This document shows, piece by piece, positions 1-8,367 of a stretch of 25,422 bases of DNA. Each line of letters starts with the position of its first letter. Position 1 is the stretch's first letter. Under the pieces are notes generated by a model. That model did not search any database, was not told the origin of the DNA, and was given only the letters and a program-made list of their open reading frames with translations. The DNA lies in contig CAZMVU010000050.1 in NCBI GenBank assembly GCA_964569295.1, positions 1 to 25,422 on the forward strand, written 5' to 3'. The DNA is from CAZMVU01 sp964569295. Lineage in GTDB: Bacteria > Hydrogenedentota > Hydrogenedentia > Hydrogenedentales > JAGMZX01. A program made the translations under genes and the position numbers.

Positions 1-21
1 CGTCATTGCGAGGAAGATTTC
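1..21. repeat. Dispersed repeat, partial copy 1 (CGTCATTGCGAGGAAG type)
   Basis: The first 21 bases match 7771-7791 with a single mismatch (20 of 21). The second copy continues into a long hairpin and ends in GCAAT; this copy diverges after base 21 and may be cut by the window edge or decayed. The sequence is intergenic, ahead of proS. No coding function is seen. Confidence 0.6.
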
Positions 22-202
22 TTATGCCCGAGGCGGGCTTGGGGTGAAAATGCCCAAAAAAAGATAGAACGCACCTGGAATGCGACGATACCAAGACTTT
101 CCTGGGGTGAAGGCCAATCACCCGCCCCCGCAACTCCCCTGCCATTCAAGACTTTCAAATTTCGCAATTGGCTCATGAATGGAGTGCGTTGTTCTGTCGG
201 CA

Positions 203-211
203 TGTGATAAT
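203..211 (+). promoter_or_regulatory. Candidate extended -10 promoter of proS
   Basis: TGTGATAAT reads as TG-n-GATAAT, an extended -10 box, 54 bases before the proS start. No good -35 box stands 17 bases upstream, which fits the extended -10 type. The rest of 1-265 shows only the repeat copy at 1-21, a small GCCCG/CGGGC hairpin at 27-39, and no convincing gene. Confidence 0.35.
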
Positions 212-265
212 CTCTTGACGTTCGGAAGTTTTGCAAGGACCATCGCGCACTGAGACGGAGGGGCC

Positions 266-1693
266 ATGACCAAGGGCATAACCAAGCGCTCTGAGGACTA
301 TTCCCAGTGGTACATCGATGTTGTTTTGAAGGCCGACATGGCCGATTACGCGCCGGTGGATGGTTGCATGGTCATCAAGCCCAATGGCTACGGCGTGTGG
401 GAAAAGATGCAGCAGGCCCTTGACGTACGGTTCAAAGAGACGGGCCATGTAAACGCCTACTTTCCCATGCTCATCCCCGAGCGAATCCATGAGCAAGAAG
501 CCGGGCACGCGGCAGGATTGACGGCGGAGTGCGCCGTTGTGACTCAGGGCGGCGGTAAGACGCTCGATGAACCGCTGGTTATCCGGCCCAGCTCCGAGGC
601 CATTATCTGGTCCTGCTACAAGAACTGGATCAACACCCACCACGATCTGCCGGTACTCATCAATCAGTGGGCGAACATGTGCCGCTGGGAAATGCGCACG
701 CGCCTTTTTCTGCGTACCACGGAGTTTCTCTGGCAAGAGGGCCACACAGCTCACGCCACCTACGAGGACGCCGAGGCGGAAACCCTGCGTATGGTGCATG
801 TGTACCAGCAGTTTGCCGAAGAATTCATGGCCATGCCGGTTATCACAGGGCGCAAGACCGATCGCGAGAAAAGCGCCGGCGCACTGCACTCCTACTGCGT
901 CGAGGGTCTTATGCAGGATGGTAAGGTGCTGCAAGCGGGCGCCGCACACAACCTCGGCCAGAATATCGCCAAGGCTTTCGACGTCACCTTCCAGGATGAC
1001 GACAAACAGGTGAAACATGTGTATGGCGCGCGCTGGGCCGTATCGACGCGGCTTATCTGCGCCATGGTCATGACCCATTCGGACGACAATGGCCTGGTGC
1101 TGCCGCCCCGGCTCGCCCCGCGGCCGGTGGCTATCGTGCCCAGCTACAACAACGGCGAGGAGCGCGCGAAGGTGCTCGCCAAAGCGCGGGAGATAACGCG
1201 CAGTTGGGCCCCGGCTTTCTTCTGCATCGACGACCGGGAGCAGCATGATTCGGCGTTCAAATCCCGTGAGTGGGAAATGAAGGGCGTCCCGGTGCGTATC
1301 GAGATTGGTCCGGGCGACGCCGATAATAACAGCGTGGTGGCCGTGCGCCGTGACACGGGCGATCGGACCACGCTGTTCAACCAGGGCCTGCGCGAACGCC
1401 TGCGCGCCATGCTCGAAGATATTCAGCAGAACCTGTATAACGCCGCGCGCCGCCGCTTGGAAGTGCATACCCACACCATCGACGACTTTGGGGACTACAA
1501 GGGGCGCGTGGGCAAAGGCGGGCTATTCCGGGTTTTTCTTGATCACGAGAATCCTGAGGTCGAGGAACGGCTTTGGGCGGACACCAAGTCGCGTGTTTGC
1601 TGCATACCCTTTGATGCGCCGGATGAAACGGGGTTCTGCATGATTACCGGTAAACGGTGCAAGGGCCGGGTCATCGCCGCCCGGGCGTATTGA
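266..1693 (+). CDS. proS: Prolyl-tRNA synthetase, archaeal/eukaryal type (ProS type 3)
   Basis: This 475-residue class II synthetase charges tRNA(Pro) with proline in the cytoplasm. Visible motifs are NAYFPMLIP (residues 63-71), EEP-like DEPLVIRPSSEAI (101-113), motif 2 with RWE (140-142) and FLRTTEFLWQEGHTAHAT (148-165), and an anticodon-binding domain after about residue 280. The C-terminal domain carries four cysteines (445, 446, 458, 465) and the chain ends in Tyr, as in the short type-3 enzymes, which lack the large editing insertion of the E. coli-type ProS. The length matches the family. The start is fixed by GGAGGGG seven or so bases before the ATG. It is a single gene, convergent with the lyase downstream. 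Bacteria with type 3 ProS are common in several phyla, so this need not be a recent transfer. Confidence 0.95.
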   Translation: MTKGITKRSEDYSQWYIDVVLKADMADYAPVDGCMVIKPNGYGVWEKMQQALDVRFKETGHVNAYFPMLIPERIHEQEAGHAAGLTAECAVVTQGGGKTLDEPLVIRPSSEAIIWSCYKNWINTHHDLPVLINQWANMCRWEMRTRLFLRTTEFLWQEGHTAHATYEDAEAETLRMVHVYQQFAEEFMAMPVITGRKTDREKSAGALHSYCVEGLMQDGKVLQAGAAHNLGQNIAKAFDVTFQDDDKQVKHVYGARWAVSTRLICAMVMTHSDDNGLVLPPRLAPRPVAIVPSYNNGEERAKVLAKAREITRSWAPAFFCIDDREQHDSAFKSREWEMKGVPVRIEIGPGDADNNSVVAVRRDTGDRTTLFNQGLRERLRAMLEDIQQNLYNAARRRLEVHTHTIDDFGDYKGRVGKGGLFRVFLDHENPEVEERLWADTKSRVCCIPFDAPDETGFCMITGKRCKGRVIAARAY

Positions 1694-1826
1694 GCGTGTT
1701 GTCGTACCGCGTTCTGAGGCCGCTTTCCATGACGGCGCAGCGAGCAGCAGCGTGTGCCCCTGTCCGGTGTTCACGGGGTAGTGCGTGACGCATACGGACT
1801 CGTTCCACCCACCCCGCACAAACGCT

Positions 1827-4784
1827 TCATTGCGCCGCCGTATACCGGACGGCGGGCAGCGCGGCAGAAGCCACCTCGCCGAGCGGATAGCCGGTGATCG
1901 CGACCACGCCCCCGTCGCTCAGCGAGGCGACGGGATACCCTGTGACACGGTTGCCGGTGTCGACGCGTGCATAGGCGGTGCATGCATCTTCCACCACGGG
2001 CCAGGCGCCGGGTGCGTCCTCGAAGACCAGGGCGTGATCGTCGCGGTGATCGGCCGGCCCGCTTATGGCGGCCACTTGGTTTTCGAAGGCGTACTGGCCG
2101 GCTTCAAGCGTGGCGGCGCCCACAGTCATGCAGCGCACGGTTGCGCCGCCGCTCATCTCGAGCACGGCCAGCGTGCCCTGGAACCGAACGCCCGCCACCA
2201 CGGCGGGCGTCTCGAAATCGTGCAGCAGCAAATAGCGGGAATCGCCAGCGTCAACGCGCACGGCCATGGCACGTGGTCCGCCCGCGGCCGCATCGAGCCG
2301 CTTCGTTTGCAGACCGGCCCCGCCCGGCGTGTGTACGGCCATGAATGTACTTTCCAGTTCCTCGCCCTCGCGGATGGCGTCCACATAGCGCACGCGGCGG
2401 CCCGGGTCTTTGCGGCCGCGCTGGCCAGGGCCGTTTGCGGCGGCGACGGTATCGCACGGACTGAGCATGCACAGGCTATAGGCGCCTTCGGCATCGCGCC
2501 AGGTAGCCTTCCACGGCCCCTCGGGCGCCGCCGTGCGCACATCCCGCAGGCCGAAGATATCTTCGCGCGCCAGGCTCTGCCCCACCTCGGGCAGGGGCGG
2601 TTCGGGCGGCATGTCGACGCCGTGGAAGCCGAGTTCACCGTTCTCCGTGTCACTCGCGGCAACCTCGCTGTAGACGCGGTAGGCGTGCTTCCCGCCGCCG
2701 CGAACGTGAAAGCGATCGACGAGGAAGGGGCCTTCCTTGCCTTTCACCAGTACAACCCGCCGGCGGTATGCGCTGCATTGATCGTAGGCATCGGTCGATG
2801 CCTCGGCCACCGAGGCCAGCGGCGAGGTGGCCATCATTTCGAAGCGTGGGTTGCGGCCGCCAAATTCCTGCTCGCCGTCGTCCACGACAACCAGGTTGTG
2901 GCTTTGCGTGCTGCGCAGCCAACTGTTTTGCGGCATGTCCCCTACATAGCCGAGTTCACCCAACAGGGCGCGCCCGCCGGCGCTGAAATAGAGGGCGAGA
3001 TTGTCGCGGTGGCGGTGGCCGCCATGGGGATTGAAGGGCAGGGCGACGGTAGCGTCGCCATGGCGGAGCACGGCGGTCTGCCAGTCGGGGAAGCAGGTTT
3101 CGGGGAGCGCGGGGAAGTTGTCTTCCTCGAGTGCCTCGTCGGTGAGGTGGAACAGTGCGTATTGGGTCATGTGGTTCGCGCCGAGGCGCGGCATGGCCCC
3201 CGCATAGAGGTCCGGATAGCGGCGCAGCCCCATCTGCGTGATGACGCTGCTCGGGCGTGTGTGCACGTGCGTGTCGCTCAGCGGCAGGTAGGCGCCCGAT
3301 TGTTCGAGGGACCACAACACCCCGCGGTACATGCGCCGCAGCTTGGCGTCGGTGGCGTAGTAGTCGGTCCGTTCGCCGCCGCCCGCAGGCCTGAAGCCGT
3401 GCAGTTTCTCGGGTATAACCAGTAATTGCGAAAGATACATGTTGTTGTACGAGGGGCTCTCCGTGCTGAAGCCGTCGCTGTTGAACGACTTGTCGCGCAC
3501 GACTTCGTAGCCGCGAAGCGCGGTATCGGCGAGCGATTTGATGCCCAGGCACTTAGCAACCGAGGCCATGGCGCTGTAGACGCGGGGGCATTTGTTGTTG
3601 CTGCAATCGGCGGCGCCTGTCCCGCCCACGTAGGGCTCGGCCTCCATGATGTACTCGACGAGCAGGTCGCGCTCGACAATGCGCCGCTGTTCCGCACTCC
3701 ACACCGGTTCGCCGCCAGCCTCCTCGGCGATGCATGTAAGGTCGTAGGCCAGCACGAGCAACGATAGCCCGCTAATGCTCCCCGTACTCGGATGCACGCG
3801 CCCGGCGCCCCAGTAAGTTTGCAGCATGCGCGCGCGCTTGGCGGTGTCCTTCGCATAAGCCGATTCACTCAAGTGCCGCTTCCAGCCCAGCGGCAGCTCC
3901 ATGTCGTGCCAGGCGGCATAGAGCGGGTCGCAATCGGCGTAGGTATCCCAGTAGTCGCGGTAGGGCCAATGGCGGAAACACACGGCAAAGCGCACGAGCA
4001 GGTCGCGTGCGGCGGCGGCATAGCGCGGGTCGCCGGTGAAGGCATAGGCAAACCCAAGCGAACGCGCGGCCCCGCGCATGTACTTGATCTTACTCTCGCG
4101 GATGAGGCCGGAGAAGCTCATATGCACCGGGCGTCCGACCCAATGGTAGGCGTGCTCGCCCGAGTAGTCGTCGAGTTCTTTTTCTTTCGCGTTCCGGTAG
4201 TAGGAGATGGTGTCGCCCAGGCGCGGCAATTCGAGCTTGGCCGTCTCGGGGTATTCGTCGCTCGGGTACACATGCCCGCAAGCGGTACAGCGGATTTCAT
4301 CCGGTTGGGTGTAGTTCCAGTCCGCGAGCGAGTAGCCCACGGCCTCCTGGCTCTGCGTGCCGACGCAGTTCGGGCAGGTGAAGCCATAGCCTTGCGCCGG
4401 CGCCTCTTCGGGGATCATGTGGTGAATCCAATCCTTGCCCTGCTCGACCACGTAGTCCGCGGTCTTCACATGACGCGCCACCCAATCCGCTGCCCAGTCG
4501 CTCGCTTCCGCGTTTTCCCGGGCGCGCTCGAGATCTTCGGGCGTGTAGAGCACGGGGTGCGGCGCCGCATCGCTGTCGGCGAGCAGCGTATCCTTTCGCG
4601 CTTCCATCTCCGCGCGGAAGGCCTTCTCGGCCTGGGAGGGATGTTCCTCCTGCCAGGGCAGCATGCCTTCACCGCGGGTCACGGCCTGTACATACGCGGC
4701 CTTCCGGTCTGCATCGGCAGCCTCCTGCGCGCAGACGGCGGCGGCAAGTATGAGCGCGGCAAGCAACGGCAAAGACAAACGCAT
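1827..4784 (-). CDS. Secreted heparinase II/III-like polysaccharide lyase
   Basis: The protein has 985 residues from the ATG at 4784, preceded by GGAGGGA; a longer in-frame extension up to 5213 runs over the neighbouring gene and is rejected. Residues 1-20 are a signal peptide ending near CAQEA. Two CxxC pairs (Cys137/140, Cys166/169) form a likely zinc ribbon, as in related lyases. An alpha-helical toroid-like region covers about 230-500, with the Tyr-containing motif DGFSTESPSYNN at 438-448. A beta-sandwich heparinase II/III domain starts near 560 and holds GGHRHRDNL at 588-596, the usual His/Asp site. The family cleaves uronic-acid-containing polysaccharides by beta-elimination; the real substrate cannot be read here. 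It is divergent from the DUF4861 gene, 118 bp apart, suggesting joint control. Confidence 0.85.
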   Translation of the reverse strand: MRLSLPLLAALILAAAVCAQEAADADRKAAYVQAVTRGEGMLPWQEEHPSQAEKAFRAEMEARKDTLLADSDAAPHPVLYTPEDLERARENAEASDWAADWVARHVKTADYVVEQGKDWIHHMIPEEAPAQGYGFTCPNCVGTQSQEAVGYSLADWNYTQPDEIRCTACGHVYPSDEYPETAKLELPRLGDTISYYRNAKEKELDDYSGEHAYHWVGRPVHMSFSGLIRESKIKYMRGAARSLGFAYAFTGDPRYAAAARDLLVRFAVCFRHWPYRDYWDTYADCDPLYAAWHDMELPLGWKRHLSESAYAKDTAKRARMLQTYWGAGRVHPSTGSISGLSLLVLAYDLTCIAEEAGGEPVWSAEQRRIVERDLLVEYIMEAEPYVGGTGAADCSNNKCPRVYSAMASVAKCLGIKSLADTALRGYEVVRDKSFNSDGFSTESPSYNNMYLSQLLVIPEKLHGFRPAGGGERTDYYATDAKLRRMYRGVLWSLEQSGAYLPLSDTHVHTRPSSVITQMGLRRYPDLYAGAMPRLGANHMTQYALFHLTDEALEEDNFPALPETCFPDWQTAVLRHGDATVALPFNPHGGHRHRDNLALYFSAGGRALLGELGYVGDMPQNSWLRSTQSHNLVVVDDGEQEFGGRNPRFEMMATSPLASVAEASTDAYDQCSAYRRRVVLVKGKEGPFLVDRFHVRGGGKHAYRVYSEVAASDTENGELGFHGVDMPPEPPLPEVGQSLAREDIFGLRDVRTAAPEGPWKATWRDAEGAYSLCMLSPCDTVAAANGPGQRGRKDPGRRVRYVDAIREGEELESTFMAVHTPGGAGLQTKRLDAAAGGPRAMAVRVDAGDSRYLLLHDFETPAVVAGVRFQGTLAVLEMSGGATVRCMTVGAATLEAGQYAFENQVAAISGPADHRDDHALVFEDAPGAWPVVEDACTAYARVDTGNRVTGYPVASLSDGGVVAITGYPLGEVASAALPAVRYTAAQ

Positions 4785-4902
4785 GGCGGGATTCCCTCCA
4801 GTAGTCTCGTTATTCTGCGTGGCAGGGTAGCAAAAACGCGCAAAAATCGCTACGATGGGGACACATTGCAAAGCGGACCACGAAACGGAAGGGGACGTAA
4901 CC
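4785..4902. promoter_or_regulatory. Shared divergent promoter region of the lyase and DUF4861 genes
   Basis: The 118 bp between two divergent starts holds both ribosome binding sites (GGAGGGA for the lyase, GGAAGGGG for the DUF4861 gene). In the middle, 4827-4853 begins with GTAGC and ends with GCTAC, and encloses two near-identical A-tract units, GCAAAAACGC and GCAAAAATCGC. TACGAT at 4851-4856 could be a -10 box for the plus-strand gene. The 27-bp block is a candidate operator; no regulator gene is nearby. Confidence 0.4.
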
Positions 4903-7737
4903 ATGTACCGCATCCTACTCTTGACCATCACCGCGACACTGCTTTTCTGCCCGACGCTGCTTGCCGGCGAGCCCACCGTGTTCGAGCGGGTGTTCGGCAT
5001 TCCGCGCACGCTGCCGGCGGACATCGTTGCCGAAGTGAAGGCCCTCGAACCGGGTGAACGGCTCGAACGGGACACCAACGGCGACGGCAAGATAAATGAA
5101 GTGTGGTACCTGGACACGGCGTTCCGCCACACGGTCGAGCCGCTGCTCGTGCGCGTCGTGGATGGCGACGGGGATATGCATGAGACGGGCCGGGGCGACC
5201 GCGATAGCGACACCTATTTCTGGGACCATGGCGCAAACGGCAGCATCGACGTCGTGACGGACTACCAGGATGACGACGGGGACGGCGATGTGGACCAGAT
5301 GGGTATTTTCTACGACAAGGACTGGAAAGACGACAAGGACGATATCACCGTGTGGTGGGCGGTGGATATCGGGGACGACAACAGACTCTGGTACGACGTG
5401 AACGGCAATTATTACCAGCAACTGTGCCAATGGCGCACACACTTCAGCGGCGATGAGCTCTTCTACCAGTTCCGGCTGACCGAAGACGACGAGAAGTGGG
5501 TGAACGTGTGGGAGGACCCGTTCGCGTTTTACGACCATGACGGCGATGAAGCCAGCGAGACAGTGGTGCGCATCAGCGCTATCGGTGACGACGTAAAAAA
5601 CCTGCGTTACAGCATTGACGCGGACGACGACGCCTACGGCCGCAATACGCACAACTATGACTTCAGTATCACCGCGCTGCCGCCGGAAGAAGGTCTCGAA
5701 CCGGACCCCGCGCTCACCGCGCCCATGACTATACGCGGCATCGAGACGCACCCCGTGCTCACTTGGGAGAACACGCAACGCTTCGCCCGCGAGGCAGCCT
5801 GGGGTAAGGGCATGTTTATATGGGACGAGGTCAACAGCAACACCGACGGCGACGTCGAAAACGATCCGCACGAACGCTGGGAGGGCATCCTGAACCACGC
5901 CTCGAAGTTCGATGACTTCCCGCAAGTCGGCGGCCCGCCATGTTCACGGTTTAACAAGCGGGTCGAGGTGTCGCACAAGCCGGCCTCGCCGCTCATGCTC
6001 TACCTCGATACTGCCGATGCACGCATCCACCTCGAGGGCGCAGATTACGGCTACCTCGATGTGGATTACAACCTCGACGGCGAGGTGGACGCGGCCTATA
6101 GCTGGAAGGACACGGACAACAACGGCATCCTCGATGTGCGCACCGCCGACCTCGACAACGATGGCCGCGACGATATCACGCAAGAACTGGCGGGCAACAC
6201 GCAAGGCGTAGAACCAACCTTTGCCGCAACGAAAGACCTCTATCCCGCACTCTTGCAGGAAGTCCTCGAGGAATCGCAGCACTTCATCGAGACGGCGGAA
6301 GCCGCCCTCGGCAAAATGCCGGCAAATGTGCAGGAAGTCATCGACTTCTATGCTGGTCCGCTCGCGGACTACCACCCGGAGCGGGACATCGGCCTTCGCA
6401 TTCAGAACACGCCCGGCGGCGCGCGGCTCTACATGGACCTAGCGCGGGACCGTATGTTCGTCGCGCTGCGGGATACCTTGGGCGAAAATGATGCCTGGGA
6501 AGAGGTAGAAGCAGCGTACCTCGCGGGAGACATCGCCGAGGCAGCGGACGCCATCGGCGGGCTGCGCAGCGATGACTTTCTCAAAACCGGGCACACGGCC
6601 CCGCCGTTCACCCTCGATGGCACAACCTACGACGAATCGCTGTTGGTCACGCTGACCAATACCACGGCGAACCCGCGGCCCAATACGCCGGTTTCCATTT
6701 CGAATGCGGCGCTGCGCAAACACGCCACCAACTTCAACCCGGACAACTGCGTCGTCGTCCACAACGACCGCTGGTTGGCGTGGCGCGTAGTGCCGCACCA
6801 GGTAGATAGTTGGGTGGCCTTGAACGACGGGCGCGAGCTGTCGTTTATGGCGGACTTGCCGGCTGACGGCTCGAAGACCTATCGCGTCTTTTTCGCCGAG
6901 GGCGAGCGCAAACACGATTACCCGAAGCTCACCAACGCCGTGCTCGACAACCCGGCGTATGTCGCCTGGGAGTCGGACATGGGGGCATTCCGCAACTACA
7001 CCGGGCAGTTCGACTACTTCGGCAAACACATGAGCCGCGTGCTGCCCCGCGAGGAGTTGCTGCTGTATCCCATCATCGATGTGAACTACCACGAAGAGCA
7101 GCCGTGGGGCATTGATGCGCTTCATGTGAACAAGACCAGCGGCCTGGGCGGCCTCACGCTCTACATGGACGGCGAACCCTTCCTTGTGCAAAGTCCGGCG
7201 GGCGAAGGACACGTAGACTTCGAGTACAACGTGGTCGGTTCCGGGCCCGTGCGCGCGGTGGCCGAGATTGTTGCGACGAACGTCTTGCCCGAGGATGCGC
7301 CGGAGGCGGCGGTGCGGTTCCGCTGCCTCATCTACGCCGGCCGGCAGGAATCCGAAGTCCGCGCGTTTCTACCCGAAGAAGCCGCGGGCGCCCAGCCCGC
7401 GCCGGGACTGCAACACCTCGATGAAGACGCACCCTTCGCCGATGCGGCGGCGGGTGTCCTCGGCGCTTGGGGCCGCCAGGGCGACGATATCGGCCAGATC
7501 GGGCTTGGCGTCATCGTGCCGCCGGACCAGTGGCAGGGCATCGAACAACTCGACGACGAACGCCGCGTGCGGTGCAGCAGCAACGGCGATGTCTTCCGCT
7601 ACTGGATCATCGGTGCGTGGCGCCGCGGCATGCAGTATCCCGTTGCCCCCACTGTCGAGAACTGGCAACGCGACCTCGAAGTCCTCGCCAGCGATTTGAA
7701 CAACCCGGTGGAAATGGAGATCAACGTGGCGCCGTAG
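4903..7737 (+). CDS. Secreted DUF4861 protein with Asp-rich calcium-binding-like repeats
   Basis: The 944-residue protein starts at the ATG behind GGAAGGGG; an upstream in-frame ATG at 4855 lacks a site and would put 16 residues before the signal peptide. Residues 1-20 (MYRILLLTITATLLF..LAG) are a signal peptide. Asp-rich DxDxDG-like loops occur near 57 (DTNGDGK), 123 (DDDGDGD) and at about 388-426 (DYNLDGE, DTDNNG, DLDNDG), typical of calcium-binding or thrombospondin-3-like repeats. From about 565 to the end it resembles DUF4861, with YVAWESDMGAFRNYTG as the most telling stretch. DUF4861 proteins usually lie beside lyases and glycoside hydrolases, which fits the divergent heparinase-like gene. 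The catalytic role, if any, is not established; a carbohydrate-binding or lyase-accessory role is inference. Confidence 0.75.
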   Translation: MYRILLLTITATLLFCPTLLAGEPTVFERVFGIPRTLPADIVAEVKALEPGERLERDTNGDGKINEVWYLDTAFRHTVEPLLVRVVDGDGDMHETGRGDRDSDTYFWDHGANGSIDVVTDYQDDDGDGDVDQMGIFYDKDWKDDKDDITVWWAVDIGDDNRLWYDVNGNYYQQLCQWRTHFSGDELFYQFRLTEDDEKWVNVWEDPFAFYDHDGDEASETVVRISAIGDDVKNLRYSIDADDDAYGRNTHNYDFSITALPPEEGLEPDPALTAPMTIRGIETHPVLTWENTQRFAREAAWGKGMFIWDEVNSNTDGDVENDPHERWEGILNHASKFDDFPQVGGPPCSRFNKRVEVSHKPASPLMLYLDTADARIHLEGADYGYLDVDYNLDGEVDAAYSWKDTDNNGILDVRTADLDNDGRDDITQELAGNTQGVEPTFAATKDLYPALLQEVLEESQHFIETAEAALGKMPANVQEVIDFYAGPLADYHPERDIGLRIQNTPGGARLYMDLARDRMFVALRDTLGENDAWEEVEAAYLAGDIAEAADAIGGLRSDDFLKTGHTAPPFTLDGTTYDESLLVTLTNTTANPRPNTPVSISNAALRKHATNFNPDNCVVVHNDRWLAWRVVPHQVDSWVALNDGRELSFMADLPADGSKTYRVFFAEGERKHDYPKLTNAVLDNPAYVAWESDMGAFRNYTGQFDYFGKHMSRVLPREELLLYPIIDVNYHEEQPWGIDALHVNKTSGLGGLTLYMDGEPFLVQSPAGEGHVDFEYNVVGSGPVRAVAEIVATNVLPEDAPEAAVRFRCLIYAGRQESEVRAFLPEEAAGAQPAPGLQHLDEDAPFADAAAGVLGAWGRQGDDIGQIGLGVIVPPDQWQGIEQLDDERRVRCSSNGDVFRYWIIGAWRRGMQYPVAPTVENWQRDLEVLASDLNNPVEMEINVAP

Positions 7738-7770
7738 TGCCCGTCATAACGCGTAAGCTGCGTATCTCCA

Positions 7771-7835
7771 CGTCATTGCAAGGAAGATTTCGGACGAGGC
7801 TTCGTGCCTTGTCCGAAATCGACGAAGCAATCGCC
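7771..7835. repeat. Dispersed repeat copy 2 with a 15-bp hairpin (MITE-like or REP-like)
   Basis: The first 21 bases match bases 1-21 of the window (one mismatch). Bases 7786-7800 and 7806-7820 form a 15-bp stem with one G:T pair around the loop TTCGT. Outer ATTGC (7774-7778) and GCAAT (7827-7831) can pair as well, giving a roughly symmetrical element from ATTGC to GCAAT. It starts 33 bases after the DUF4861 stop. No T tract follows the hairpin, so it is not a typical terminator, but it could still protect the mRNA end. Confidence 0.65.
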
Positions 7836-8022
7836 GGGGACGGGAGAATCAGGCATGGAACAAGGAAACCGCACGGCACCGCTTCAGGCGTGGCCGGTGA
7901 CCGCGCCACCGTTCCGGAAGCCGCTTGGTGTCGCGGTCTGGGAGAGGCATGGGGACAGCGGAGAGTTTCTCTCCCGCCTTGGGCGAACGCATACACTTCA
8001 GCCCACGCGCGCAATAGCGGTG

Positions 8023-8051
8023 GCAAGCCACTGCACTCCAAAGTGGCGCCA
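8023..8051. repeat. Short dispersed repeat, copy 1 (GCAAGCCAC type)
   Basis: The 24 bases from 8023 match 14904-14927 at 21 positions. GCCACT (8027-8032) can pair with AGTGGC (8042-8047). Both copies are intergenic and preceded by a GCGCG-type sequence. Confidence 0.45.
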
Positions 8052-8158
8052 ACGGCATGGCTACCCCGGCCGCACATTGGTTTTTGCTATCGCGCGCCAG
8101 ATTGCCTATGCACGTGCGCTACTTGTACGTTAAAACTATCGCGTGGCATCGTATCCTC

Positions 8159-8227
8159 TTACCCCGGCTTTACCTCTTTCCCCCGCGAGCTGGACTCGTA
8201 GGCGGCCTCGGCGATGGCGACGGCCTT
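8159..8227 (-). pseudogene. Orphan C-terminal tail of a Gfo/Idh/MocA oxidoreductase gene
   Basis: Read on the minus strand, these 23 codons give KAVAIAEAAYESSSRGKEV followed by KPG and a TAA stop. The intact oxidoreductase at 9262-10302 ends QAVAIAEAAYESSKLGEEV, KPG, stop. The nucleotide match to 9262-9330 is 62 of 69, with 38 perfect bases (8189-8226 against 9292-9329). The match stops abruptly at 8227, where the sequence becomes A+T-richer and leads into the DUF3800 gene. It cannot be expressed as a gene on its own; it is either a decayed paralogue or one arm of a duplicated integration site. Confidence 0.8.
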
Positions 8228-8367
8228 GGCCGTTGCTTTTACCTATCGGCCGGCAAGGTTGCTGTATTGTATGCCATATGGTATATTTCTTTCAGCCAGT
8301 GGATGAAATTCGGCTCCATGCCGTGTGGTTCATCCCTCCGGGGGTGGGTCCTATATCCACGGCTTTT

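Larger units (their letters stand above)
7738..8158. other. Intergenic region with two dispersed repeats, no convincing gene
   Basis: This stretch after the DUF4861 gene holds a hairpin repeat (7771-7835) and a GCAAGCCAC-type repeat (8023-8051). Open frames present on both strands have no recognisable domain and no good ribosome binding site, and their peptides change character across the repeats. I see no intact gene. Confidence 0.6.

Noticed and set aside
3..236. 77-codon open frame at the left edge, minus strand
   Set aside because: It overlaps a dispersed repeat and the proS promoter region and has no similarity or start signal that I can recognise.
173..1474. 433-codon open frame antisense to proS
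   Set aside because: The proS frame carries all class II motifs; the antisense peptide has none.
1694..1826. Possible bidirectional terminator between proS and the lyase gene
   Set aside because: Only short imperfect pairings (CCCCTGT/ACGGGG, and an 11-base TGCGTGACGCA) are present, with no T tract on either strand.
1785..5057. Long open frames opposite the lyase gene (1785-3425 and 3792-5057, plus strand)
   Set aside because: They lie antisense to a gene with clear signal peptide and domain motifs. Their peptides show no domains, and long antisense frames are common in G+C-rich DNA.
7804..8201. Small open frames in the intergenic region after the DUF4861 gene
   Set aside because: They cross repeat sequences, lack ribosome binding sites and have no recognisable domains.
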